DNA of 64,000 bases from Pleomorphovibrio marinus (GTDB lineage Bacteria; Bacteroidota; Bacteroidia; Cytophagales; Cyclobacteriaceae), in the NCBI RefSeq assembly GCF_003347495.1, contig NZ_QCXY01000006.1, forward strand, positions 186,001 through 250,000, given 5' to 3'. The notes under the pieces were generated by a model. The model ran no database searches. It was given only the letters and a program-made list of their open reading frames with translations, and was not told the DNA's origin. Made by a program: the position numbers and the translations under genes. Positions 35,519 through 43,715 of the stretch are shown one piece after another. Position 1 is the first letter of the stretch, and each line of letters begins with the position of its first letter.

Positions 35519-38014
35519 ATGAAACTTAAATTAATTGTAAATTTTATTTTCCTTACATTTTTAGCCATGAATACGGCTTGGTCTCAAGAAGACAAGCAGA
35601 GTTACGGCATCAAGGGCAAAGTGATCAATCAAGACACGGAGTTACCAGTTTCTTATGCTTCCGTGATTTTGTTGGACGAGAGTACCGAGCAAAACATTGC
35701 CGGAGCTGTAGCCGATGAAGACGGAGTGTTTTTCATCAAGGGGTTTAAAGATGGTACTTACAAGCTGAAAGTCTCATTTATGGGATATGAAATGGCCGAA
35801 GCTGCTACCATTGAGGTCACTCCCTCAGCTAACTTTTTTGATTTAGGAAATGTGTGGATGGAAGAAGAGTCTGTGGCTTTGCAGGAAGTTACGGTGCAAG
35901 GCCAACGGCAACTTGTGGAGGAAAAGGTAGATAGGACCATTTATAATGCTGAGTATGACCAAACCACCGCCGGCGGGGATGCATCGGATGTTTTAAGGAG
36001 GGTTCCCATGCTTTCAGTGGATCTCGATGGAAATGTGTCCATGCGAGGAAGCGGAAATATCCTTGTCTTAATAGATGGCAGGCAATCTGCAATTGTCGCA
36101 AACAACCTGGCCGAGGCCTTGAAGCAGATCCCGGCGGAGGAAATCAAATCTGTAGAAGTAATTACTTCCCCATCCGCAAAATATGATGCAGAAGGTACCG
36201 GGGGAGTTATCAATATTGTAACCAAGAAAAATAAACTGCAAGGTCTTTCTTTGAACCTAAATAGCAGTGCCGGTTTGAGGGGGAGTAACATTGGACTAAA
36301 CGCCAGTGCCAAGAAAGATAAAATGTCTTGGACACTGGGAGGCTTTGGCCGGGCAGGATACAACATCCTCGGCTCTTTTGAAAACGACCAGACCTTGATT
36401 GATCCGGAAGGTGGATCCACTAGGATTATGCAACAGGCAGATACCCGCAATAACATGCTTTTTGGAAGGTACAATTTCGGTTGGGATTACGAAATTGACA
36501 AGTATAATTTCCTTACTGCTTCGGTAAGTGTGGGAGTAAGGAATATGCGGAACCGTCAAGATGGTTTGCTAACTGATACTTACATAGAGGACATGTTGTT
36601 TAATAGTGTGCTGAGAGACGTTACCGTAGACAACCTTTCTAATACCATAGATGTCAATTTCAATTACACAAAGACTTATGAGAAGCCTCAAAAAGAAGTC
36701 GCAATAACAGGTCTTTACAGCAGAAATAACCTTACGAATAACTTTACAAATAACCTTTATGATGCAAGTTTTGACGAAGTGGTAAACCGAATCCGGAATG
36801 TGAACCCAGGCATAAATGAAGAATTTACCCTACAGTTGGATTATGTAACCCCTTTGGGCAAAGGAGAAAACCAAATCCTGGAATACGGTGCCAAGAACAT
36901 ATTACGAAAAGCAGTCAGTGAATTTTCCTACTTCACTGCGGAGGGACTTGATGCCCCTTTTATTGAGGAGGAGGATGTCACGTTGTCCAATGAGTTTAAC
37001 TATGACCAAAATATTACTGCTGGGTACCTGTCCTTTACCCAGGGTTTCTTGGAACATTATACCTTAAAAGCTGGATTAAGATACGAATATACTACCATCC
37101 AGGCTGATTTTAGGAACTCTGAACTACCTGCTGATATTCCCGATTATGGGGTTTTTGTACCAAGTGTCAACTTAGGAAGGAAACTGGGAAATGGAAATAT
37201 GATTAAGGGAGCCTACAATAGAAGGGTTCAAAGGCCATCATTGACCTTTCTGAATCCAAACATACAGGCAGCTAACCCACTACAGATTACTCAAGGAAAC
37301 CCAATGCTGGATCCAGAGTTGACCGACAACTATGAGCTCTCTTACAGTACTTACATAAAAGGATCATCCTTGAATTTAACCTCCTATTTCAGGAATACTT
37401 CGGGATCTATACAGCCACTGCGGGTTATCCAAGATGACGACATCATCTTTACCACCTTCGAAAACATCGGTCAGGAAAGGGCCTATGGGTTTAGCGTCTT
37501 CTCTAATGTGAACATTTCCGGGAAGTTTTCGCTGAACGGGAGTGTAGACACCTATTATGCACAGCTAGACAATGGAATTGAAGATCCTTTGTTTGCTGCA
37601 TCCAATGAGGGATGGGTACTCAGTGGACGATTATTCGGAAACTATACCCTACCTAAAAATTGGCAGATCCAAGCCTTCTCCTTTTACAGGGGTAGAAGGG
37701 TTGAACTTCAAGGCAGCTCCGGAGGATTTGGTATTTACAGTTTGAGCATTAACAAGCAGTTTAACGAAAAGCGTGGCACAATAGGTTTTGGTGCAGAAAA
37801 CTTTTTCACTACTGAATTTAGAATCAGGAATGAACTTAGTACGCCTACAATAATGCAGCAAAGCATCACAGGATTGAGAAACATGAATTTTAAAATCAAC
37901 TTCTCTTACAGACTCGGAAAAATTAGTGTGGATGGGCCTAGTAGAAGAAAAAAGCGAACCATCAAAAACGAGGATTTGAAAGAAGGAAGTGGAGGGACAA
38001 TGATTGAGAATTAA
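35519..38014 (+). CDS. Outer membrane beta-barrel protein with carboxypeptidase-like and plug domains
   Basis: A roughly 831-residue exported receptor-like protein. It has a signal peptide (MKLKLIVNFIFLTFLAMNT..AWSQ), then a carboxypeptidase-regulatory-like domain about 25-115 (VINQDTELPVSYASVILLDE), a TonB plug-type domain about 120-250 (SVEVITSPSAKYDAEGTGGVINIVTKK), and a C-terminal barrel of the OMP_b-brl_3 type. The C-terminus has a basic linker rather than the usual final aromatic. The start at 35519 is chosen over 35507 (MHTI extension). Ligand unknown; no SusD partner is nearby. Confidence 0.88.
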   Translation: MKLKLIVNFIFLTFLAMNTAWSQEDKQSYGIKGKVINQDTELPVSYASVILLDESTEQNIAGAVADEDGVFFIKGFKDGTYKLKVSFMGYEMAEAATIEVTPSANFFDLGNVWMEEESVALQEVTVQGQRQLVEEKVDRTIYNAEYDQTTAGGDASDVLRRVPMLSVDLDGNVSMRGSGNILVLIDGRQSAIVANNLAEALKQIPAEEIKSVEVITSPSAKYDAEGTGGVINIVTKKNKLQGLSLNLNSSAGLRGSNIGLNASAKKDKMSWTLGGFGRAGYNILGSFENDQTLIDPEGGSTRIMQQADTRNNMLFGRYNFGWDYEIDKYNFLTASVSVGVRNMRNRQDGLLTDTYIEDMLFNSVLRDVTVDNLSNTIDVNFNYTKTYEKPQKEVAITGLYSRNNLTNNFTNNLYDASFDEVVNRIRNVNPGINEEFTLQLDYVTPLGKGENQILEYGAKNILRKAVSEFSYFTAEGLDAPFIEEEDVTLSNEFNYDQNITAGYLSFTQGFLEHYTLKAGLRYEYTTIQADFRNSELPADIPDYGVFVPSVNLGRKLGNGNMIKGAYNRRVQRPSLTFLNPNIQAANPLQITQGNPMLDPELTDNYELSYSTYIKGSSLNLTSYFRNTSGSIQPLRVIQDDDIIFTTFENIGQERAYGFSVFSNVNISGKFSLNGSVDTYYAQLDNGIEDPLFAASNEGWVLSGRLFGNYTLPKNWQIQAFSFYRGRRVELQGSSGGFGIYSLSINKQFNEKRGTIGFGAENFFTTEFRIRNELSTPTIMQQSITGLRNMNFKINFSYRLGKISVDGPSRRKKRTIKNEDLKEGSGGTMIEN

Positions 38015-38040
38015 GAGAAACACCTACTAACAATATAAAA

Positions 38041-38068
38041 AAGCGACCCATTTACAGGTCGCTTTTTT
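38041..38068. terminator. Bidirectional intrinsic terminator
   Basis: AAGCGACC (38041-38048) pairs with GGTCGCTT (38057-38064) around CATTTACA, with an A-run before and T7 after. It serves the beta-barrel gene and the convergent pdhB gene. Confidence 0.87.
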
Positions 38069-38095
38069 TATTGGGAAATAAAATCGAATATTTTG

Positions 38096-39076
38096 TTAAT
38101 CTACATAAAGAACTTTCTTCACGGCCTCAACAGTACGCTTGGCATTTGGCAAGGTTGCCTTAATGTAGGCAGGCGAATAACTTAGTGGAATATCCATGGA
38201 GTTAACTCTCAAGACAGGGGCATCTAAATAATCAAAGGCATTCTTTTGGATCATAAAAGCCAAATCTGTCGCAATGGATGCTACAGGATTTGCTTCCTCT
38301 ACAATTACGCAACGGTTGGTCTTTTTCACCGATTGGATCACAGTATCATAATCGATCGGTTTAACGGTACGCAAATCAATTATTTCCACATCGATATCGT
38401 CTTTTGCCAATTCATCCGCGGCTTCATACACAGACTTGATTATTTTGCCAAAGGAAACAATAGTTACATCTTTGCCCTTTCTTTTGATGTCAGCCACTCC
38501 CAGTGGCAAGAGGTATTCACTGTCAGGAACCTCCATTTTGTCCCCATACATTAATTCCGACTCCATGAAAATCACTGGATTATCATCCCTGATAGAGGCT
38601 TTTAATAATCCCTTGGCATCATAAGGGTTGGAAGGAACGACCACTTTAAGACCGGGGGTGTTGGCAAACCAGTTTTCGAAATTAGAACTATGGGTGGCTC
38701 CGAGCTGTCCCGCATTTCCGGTAGGGCCCCTAAAGACAATGGGTACTCCATATTGCCCACCTGACATGGCCCGCATTTTTGCAGCAGAATTGATTATCTG
38801 ATCCATGGCCACCAAAGAAAAATTAAAGGTCATGAACTCGATAATGGGACGTAGGCCGTTCATGGCAGCACCTACACCCAATCCTGCAAAGCCCAGTTCA
38901 GAAATTGGGGTATCAATCACCCTGTCAGGACCGAACTCGTCGAGCATTCCCTGACTGGCTTTATAGGCGCCATTATATTCGGCAACCTCTTCTCCCATGA
39001 GAAAGACATTTTCGTCCCTTCTCATTTCTTCTGACATGGCATCGCGTATGGCGTCTCTGAATTGTATTTCTTTCAT
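38096..39076 (-). CDS. pdhB: Pyruvate dehydrogenase complex E1 beta subunit
   Basis: A 326-residue transketolase-like subunit that, with E1 alpha, decarboxylates pyruvate and acetylates the E2 lipoyl group. Motifs: MGEEVAEYNGAYKASQGM near residue 26, DTPISELGFAGLGVGAAM (about 55-72), QTR-like MRAMSGGQYGVPIVFRGP, and EEANPVASIATDLAF. Length and sequence fit PdhB/AcoB. The E1 alpha and E2 genes are not in this window, so the complex is encoded at separate loci, as is common in Bacteroidota. It has its own terminator; 226 nt separate its start from the divergent phosphoesterase gene. Confidence 0.93.
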   Translation of the reverse strand: MKEIQFRDAIRDAMSEEMRRDENVFLMGEEVAEYNGAYKASQGMLDEFGPDRVIDTPISELGFAGLGVGAAMNGLRPIIEFMTFNFSLVAMDQIINSAAKMRAMSGGQYGVPIVFRGPTGNAGQLGATHSSNFENWFANTPGLKVVVPSNPYDAKGLLKASIRDDNPVIFMESELMYGDKMEVPDSEYLLPLGVADIKRKGKDVTIVSFGKIIKSVYEAADELAKDDIDVEIIDLRTVKPIDYDTVIQSVKKTNRCVIVEEANPVASIATDLAFMIQKNAFDYLDAPVLRVNSMDIPLSYSPAYIKATLPNAKRTVEAVKKVLYVD

Positions 39077-39303
39077 TTATTTGCAAAATTTTCTATTGTC
39101 GTAAAAATAGAAAGGAATCTCCCAATTAACAAACCCCCATTTGCTTTAGCTACCATATTCTTTTTTATTTGTGCAGGTTTTATGCCCATTTTGTATCTCA
39201 CGAAATAGGATGGATAAATCCTTTACTTGCTATTATGGGAGTACCTAAAATACTGGTAAATAAGACTGTACCTTTCTTTATTGAACTATATTTCTAAAAA
39301 AAT

Positions 39304-39828
39304 ATGAGAAAAATAGCCCTTATTTCAGATTCTCATGGACATGTTGATAGCTCTATTCTCCAAATCCTGGAAAATGTGGATGAGATATGGCATGCAGGGG
39401 ATATAGGCCAACCGGATATTATTAATTCCTTACCAAATGGAAAGATCTTAAGGGTAGTATCTGGAAACATTGATGACAATGGGGTAAAGATGAAATACCC
39501 TGAAACCTGCGAGTTTGTTGTGGAGGGGTTGAAAGTGCTAATGACCCATATAGGAGGGAGGCCAGGGAGGTATGCGAAAGGGATAAAACAATGGATAAAA
39601 GCACAAAACCCTGACTCCTTTATCTGTGGACATTCGCATATTTGTAAAGTAATGTTCGATAAAGAATTGGGATGTTTATATATGAATCCCGGTGCCATTG
39701 GGCACCAAGGGTTTCATCAAACAAGGACAATGTTACTTTTTGAGGTTGTGGGAGGAAAAATAGAGAACCTCAGGGTGGTAGAATTGGGTAAAAGAGGAAG
39801 AGCCTTGGAAAAAACCAAGGCCCTTTAA
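39304..39828 (+). CDS. YfcE/MJ0936-type metallophosphoesterase
   Basis: A 174-residue phosphodiesterase with the five metal-binding blocks: SDSHGH (Asp9, His11), HAGDIG, SGNID, THIGG and CGHSHICK. It belongs to the small YfcE/Vps29-like family that hydrolyses phosphodiesters with two Mn or other divalent metals; the physiological substrate is unknown. The stop at 39828 is 19 nt before the 51-residue basic-protein gene on the opposite strand. Confidence 0.9.
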   Translation: MRKIALISDSHGHVDSSILQILENVDEIWHAGDIGQPDIINSLPNGKILRVVSGNIDDNGVKMKYPETCEFVVEGLKVLMTHIGGRPGRYAKGIKQWIKAQNPDSFICGHSHICKVMFDKELGCLYMNPGAIGHQGFHQTRTMLLFEVVGGKIENLRVVELGKRGRALEKTKAL

Positions 39829-39847
39829 AATATTCCTGTGAAAAGGA

Positions 39848-40003
39848 TTATTTCTTCTTTTCTTTTTCAAATTCTTCCTTAATACCTTCCACGTCCACGT
39901 TTTTTATCACAGGCTTGGCATTCAGTTGCTTTAACTTAAGGGCACGGGTGTTTTGACCCCTTCTTTTTCTTTTAAGCTTTCGCTTTAATGTAGTAACAGC
40001 CAT
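39848..40003 (-). CDS. 51-residue highly basic protein
   Basis: Too short for most ORF lists. From the ATG at 40003 to TAA at 39848 the minus strand encodes 51 residues, starting MAVTTLKRKLKRKRRGQNTR, then ALKLKQLNAKPVIKNVDV and ending in a Glu/Lys-rich helix EGIKEEFEKEKKK. The dense Lys/Arg N-terminus with RKRRG looks like a nucleic-acid or ribosome-binding tail. It lies between two genes and has its own start; it is divergent from hisS. I do not recognise a family. Confidence 0.7.
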   Translation of the reverse strand: MAVTTLKRKLKRKRRGQNTRALKLKQLNAKPVIKNVDVEGIKEEFEKEKKK

Positions 40004-40144
40004 TTTTATATTGCTTTAGTATTATTTTCAAATGAGGTGCAAATGTAAAGGTTTTCAGGGAAAAGTCCATTATTTTTTGGGTAAATTTAGCGAAAGTAGA
40101 GAGGACCGCTTGGTTGAAACTCGGGAAATTTTGGATGTTTTTTA

Positions 40145-40152
40145 TACCTTTG
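40145..40152 (+). promoter_or_regulatory. Predicted -7 box of hisS
   Basis: TACCTTTG (TAnnTTTG) lies 27 nt before the hisS ATG at 40179. It makes the ATG-like codons upstream in the same frame unlikely starts. Confidence 0.5.
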
Positions 40153-40178
40153 CGCCAAATATCCTAAACGATTGCCGT

Positions 40179-41555
40179 ATGCTAAAACCGTCATTGCCCA
40201 AAGGAACAAGGGATTTCGGACCCGTGGAAATGGGAAGGAGAAACTTTATTTTAGAAACCATTAAAGATACCTTCCGTCTCTATGGTTTTCAAGCCTTGGA
40301 AACCCCTGCAATGGAAAACCTGAGTACCCTAACCGGCAAATACGGAGAGGAGGGCGATCAGTTGCTTTTCAAAATACTTAACTCCGGAGATTTTTTAAAG
40401 AAAACCCATACCGTAGACTTTGAGGAAGGCGCTCAGGCCATGCTTACCAAAATAGCAGAAAAAGGCCTACGTTACGACCTTACAGTGCCCTTTGCCCGCT
40501 ATGTGGTCATGAACCGAAACGAACTCAGTTTTCCTTTCAAGAGGTACCAGATCCAGCCAGTATGGAGAGCGGATAGGCCCCAAAGAGGGAGATATAGGGA
40601 GTTTTACCAGTGCGATGCGGATGTGGTGGGAACGGACAGCCTGCTCTGTGAGGCGGAAATCGTACAGATGATCAAGCGTGTATTTCAGGCATTGGGCATT
40701 TCGGATTACACCATAAAGATAAACAACAGGAAAATTCTTACTGGTATAGCCGAAACCATAGGAGCGGCAGGAAAAGAACAGGAGTTGTGTGTGGCTATAG
40801 ACAAGTTGGACAAAATAGGCTGGGAAAAAGTAGGGGAAGAGCTTAAGCAAAGGGGCTTTACGGACAGTTCAATTCAGGATTTGTCGCCTTTGGTGAAAAA
40901 GGAGTTCAAGGATGCCCGTGAAACATTTGGCTATCTTGAGGAGTTTCTCCGTGGCAGTGTAGCTGGTACCAATGGGGTGGAAGAACTCCGCCTGGTTTTT
41001 GATTTCCTTTCAGCTTTAGGGGGCTCCTATGAAAACGTGCAACTTGACCCCAACCTTGCCAGAGGGCTTACTTATTATACAGGCGCAATATTTGAAGTGA
41101 AGGTGAATAATGTGGCTATTGGTGCCGTAAGTGGTGGAGGCAGATATGACAATTTGACTGGGGTGTTTGGCTTGCCTGATGTATCAGGAGTGGGTTTTTC
41201 TTTTGGGGTTGACAGGATTTACGATGTAATGGAGGAGCTGGGACTTTTTGGCCAAACCGATCAGCCACCCGTGCAGGTGATGATTGCACATTTTGGATTG
41301 GAGGAACAAAAGTTTGGGTTGGGGGTTGTGCAGCAGTTAAGAGACAGGGGTGTGTCTGCGGAAATTTATCCCGAATCAGCTAAGATAAAAAAGCAATTCA
41401 ACTATGCAGATAAAAAAGGTGTCCCCTATGTGATAGTAGTGGGCAGTGAGGAGATGAAAACTGGAATTCTTAGTCTTAAATCCTTGGCTAGTGGGGAACA
41501 GGAAAAAATGAAGATTGAGGAAATTTTATCTATTCTAGCTTTAGGCAAAAAATAA
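40179..41555 (+). CDS. hisS: Histidyl-tRNA synthetase
   Basis: A roughly 458-residue class II aminoacyl-tRNA synthetase that charges tRNA-His. It begins MLKPSLPKGTRDFGPVEMGRR, the family's usual opening, and contains motif 2 (FKRYQIQPVWRADRPQRGRYREF), the HisA motif LARGLTYYTGAIFEV, and the glycine-rich SGGGRYDNLTGVFG with GVSFGVDRI-like motif 3. An HTS-type C-terminal anticodon-binding domain follows from about residue 365. The frame is open back to 40032, but a -7 box at 40145-40152 and the family alignment fix the start at 40179. Confidence 0.97.
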   Translation: MLKPSLPKGTRDFGPVEMGRRNFILETIKDTFRLYGFQALETPAMENLSTLTGKYGEEGDQLLFKILNSGDFLKKTHTVDFEEGAQAMLTKIAEKGLRYDLTVPFARYVVMNRNELSFPFKRYQIQPVWRADRPQRGRYREFYQCDADVVGTDSLLCEAEIVQMIKRVFQALGISDYTIKINNRKILTGIAETIGAAGKEQELCVAIDKLDKIGWEKVGEELKQRGFTDSSIQDLSPLVKKEFKDARETFGYLEEFLRGSVAGTNGVEELRLVFDFLSALGGSYENVQLDPNLARGLTYYTGAIFEVKVNNVAIGAVSGGGRYDNLTGVFGLPDVSGVGFSFGVDRIYDVMEELGLFGQTDQPPVQVMIAHFGLEEQKFGLGVVQQLRDRGVSAEIYPESAKIKKQFNYADKKGVPYVIVVGSEEMKTGILSLKSLASGEQEKMKIEEILSILALGKK

Positions 41556-41578
41556 ATGCTCCTGGATGGGGAGCATTT
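41554..41578 (+). terminator. Hairpin after hisS
   Basis: AAATGCTCC (41554-41562) pairs with GGAGCATTT (41570-41578). It overlaps the hisS stop. There is no strong T-tract, so termination efficiency is uncertain. Confidence 0.5.
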
Positions 41579-41591
41579 GGCAGAAAGGTCT

Positions 41592-41888
41592 TTACTCTAC
41601 TTTCAAAATGGCATTAATGGGGATAACCACACCTCGTTTTAGGGTAATAAAGGCCGACCCTACAGCCCATATGGTGGTGTAAACTTGGTATAAATCACCA
41701 GCTGCCGATTCAAAAGTTATCCATACCTTACCTTGAGATAGATTGCCAAGTACTTGAGCCCTATTGAGATCGTGTTCCCTTAACATTCTAGCCTCCTCAT
41801 CCAACAATACTTCTCGTTTAGAAAAAGTCAATTGATTGATTTTCTCTTTCTCGATTTTAACAATGGCTTTTTCTAAGGTGTTAGTCAT
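41592..41888 (-). CDS. Small hypothetical protein
   Basis: A 98-residue soluble protein with a helical, charged N-terminal half (LDEEARMLREHDLNRAQVL) and a beta-rich C-terminal half ending GVVIPINAILKVE. No signal peptide or family recognised. It is convergent with hisS and divergent from the YbaB gene by 211 nt. Confidence 0.6.
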   Translation of the reverse strand: MTNTLEKAIVKIEKEKINQLTFSKREVLLDEEARMLREHDLNRAQVLGNLSQGKVWITFESAAGDLYQVYTTIWAVGSAFITLKRGVVIPINAILKVE

Positions 41889-42070
41889 AGCATTTTAAGT
41901 TAGGTTTTTTGGTACAGTAATCCATATAACAATACTTTTATAACGGACACTTGATGAATATGTTTCATATTAACCGTTTTCTTTGTTAATTAAAAATAAA
42001 ATGTTGTATTCGGCGATATTTCCATATGTTAAACGTTTAAATATGTGTAGGCGGTCGCCGGAAAAAAAAT

Positions 42071-42078
42071 TATATTTG
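42071..42078 (+). promoter_or_regulatory. Predicted -7 box of the YbaB gene
   Basis: TATATTTG, an exact TAnnTTTG match, lies 23 nt before the ATG at 42101. The -33 element is weak. Confidence 0.45.
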
Positions 42079-42100
42079 TAAAACAAAAACAAAAATTAAT

Positions 42101-42433
42101 ATGATGGATATAATGGCCATGATGAATAAGGTCAAGGAAGCCCAGGCAAAAATTAAAGCCACCCAAGAACAATTGGTTCACTTACAGGCTGAAGGTGAGG
42201 CAGGAGCAGGTATGGTGAAAGTGATTGTGAATGGTGAAAGGAGAGTAGTAGATATTGAATTGGATGACTCCTTGCTTACGCCTTCTGACAAAGAAATGCT
42301 TAAGGATTTGACTGTCGCGGCAACCAACAAAGCCCTGGAAAGTATAGATGTAAAGATTAAGGAAAAAATGCAAAGTGCTACAGAGGGGATGATGCCCAAT
42401 ATCCCCGGAATGGATTTTGGAAACATGTTTTGA
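42101..42433 (+). CDS. ybaB: YbaB/EbfC-family nucleoid-associated protein
   Basis: A 110-residue DNA-binding protein of the YbaB family, which binds duplex DNA as a dimer and helps organise the nucleoid. It has an N-terminal helix (AMMNKVKEAQAKIKATQEQLVHLQ region), the beta strand EAGAGMVKVIVNGERRVVDIELD, and a C-terminal helix ending EGMMPNIPGMDFGNMF. It has its own -7 promoter box. The usual partners dnaX and recR are not beside it; instead its stop overlaps the start of a glycosyltransferase by 1 nt (TGATG), so the two are probably co-translated. Confidence 0.92.
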   Translation: MMDIMAMMNKVKEAQAKIKATQEQLVHLQAEGEAGAGMVKVIVNGERRVVDIELDDSLLTPSDKEMLKDLTVAATNKALESIDVKIKEKMQSATEGMMPNIPGMDFGNMF

Positions 42434-43437
42434 TGGAGAAGGCGGCAATCGTCATTTTAAATTACAACGGGGAAAAGATTCTGAAGCGCTTTTTCCCCTC
42501 CATTCACACCCTTTCCAATTACCCAATAGTGCTGATAGACAATAACAGTACGGATGGTTCGATCAGGTTCATTAGCGATAATTTCACCAAGGTGCAGATT
42601 ATCCGGCTCGAGAGGAATCTTGGTTATAGCGGAGGTTACACGTCTGGATTAGAACTGGTTAAAGGGAAATATGAATATTATATCCTGTTAAATTCGGATA
42701 TTGCTGTGACCCCATACTGGGATCATTCCTTAGTCTCTCAAATGGAGACATGGAATGCTACAGCAGCTCAACCTAAGATTTTATCCCTCAATGAGGATGG
42801 GTTTTTTGATTATGCCGGAGCCTCAGGAGGCTATTTGGATTTGCTGGGTTACCCTTTTTGTCGGGGAAGGATTCTTCATACCCTAGAAAAAGACCTGGGG
42901 CAATATGATGATCCTGTGGAGGTGGATTGGGCAAGTGGGGCATGTTTCTGCGTCAGGACGGAGGACTTTCATAGTGCAGGAGGATTTGACTCTCACTTTT
43001 TTGCTCATATGGAAGAAATAGACCTTTGCATTCGTTTACGAAAAGAAGGGAAAAAGATTTTTTCTTTTCCAACTGTCGTGGTTTATCACCTTGGAGGAGG
43101 TACCTTACACAAATCCAACCCTTATAAGACCTACCTTAATTTCAGGAATAGCCTTTATATGTTGAGGAAGAACCTTGCAAATTGGGATTTTCTAAAGGTC
43201 TTTTTGATGAGAATAGTGTGGGATACAGCAGCTGCCTTTCACGTGACATTGACACAGGGTCTCCCTCATGGCATGGCAATTGTAAAGGCATATCTGCATT
43301 TTCTGTTGCGGAAAAATAACTTGCCAACAACTTCAAAAACGAAAAAAAGAAATATCACCGTGCTAAAAAACCCGGTACATTCGATAATTTACAAATATTA
43401 CGTGGAAGGAATAAAAACATTCTCTGGAACCCGTTAA
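42433..43437 (+). CDS. Glycosyltransferase family 2, rhamnosyltransferase-like
   Basis: A roughly 334-residue GT-A glycosyltransferase, probably cytoplasmic/membrane-associated. It begins MEKAAIVILNYNGEKILKR and has VLIDNNSTDGS, the metal-binding region NSDIAVTPYWD and WASGACFCVRTEDFH (the acceptor side). The nearest common type is dTDP-rhamnosyl-like transferases. The start at 42433 is ATG; the frame-open TTG at 42430 is one codon earlier. It overlaps ybaB by 1 nt and is convergent with the PspC gene, overlapping it by 4 nt. Confidence 0.9.
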   Translation: MEKAAIVILNYNGEKILKRFFPSIHTLSNYPIVLIDNNSTDGSIRFISDNFTKVQIIRLERNLGYSGGYTSGLELVKGKYEYYILLNSDIAVTPYWDHSLVSQMETWNATAAQPKILSLNEDGFFDYAGASGGYLDLLGYPFCRGRILHTLEKDLGQYDDPVEVDWASGACFCVRTEDFHSAGGFDSHFFAHMEEIDLCIRLRKEGKKIFSFPTVVVYHLGGGTLHKSNPYKTYLNFRNSLYMLRKNLANWDFLKVFLMRIVWDTAAAFHVTLTQGLPHGMAIVKAYLHFLLRKNNLPTTSKTKKRNITVLKNPVHSIIYKYYVEGIKTFSGTR

Positions 43438-43658
43438 TCAAAAAGAACGGGATTATTCATCTTTCTTACGTATTTTCTGATTTTCATCATCATAGCCAGG
43501 GAAACATAGACGATAATGGGGGAACCTAAAGTTATAAATGAAGCATAAATGAAAAACAACCTGATGCTGTCAATGGGGAAATTTAATTTTTCCCCTAATT
43601 TTGAGCATACACCGAAGGCGCTCTCTTGGAAGAATAGTTTGATCTTTTCCATAGTCAT
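43434..43658 (-). CDS. PspC-domain small membrane protein
   Basis: A 74-residue protein with the PspC pattern: a short basic N-terminus, GVCSKLGEKLNFPIDSIRLFF, then a membrane helix (about 38-56) and a basic tail. PspC proteins sense membrane stress or regulate phage-shock functions. It overlaps the convergent glycosyltransferase stop by 4 nt. No psp operon is nearby. Confidence 0.85.
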   Translation of the reverse strand: MTMEKIKLFFQESAFGVCSKLGEKLNFPIDSIRLFFIYASFITLGSPIIVYVSLAMMMKIRKYVRKMNNPVLFD

Positions 43659-43715
43659 AATCGTAGAAGTCTTCTCAAAAAAAATACCAAATATTGAAGA
43701 TAACGTGCCAAACCT

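Noticed and set aside
40032-40178. N-terminal extension of hisS
   Set aside because: The extension is not part of HisRS, and a TAnnTTTG box at 40145-40152 lies inside it; MLKPSLPKGTRDFGP is the family start.
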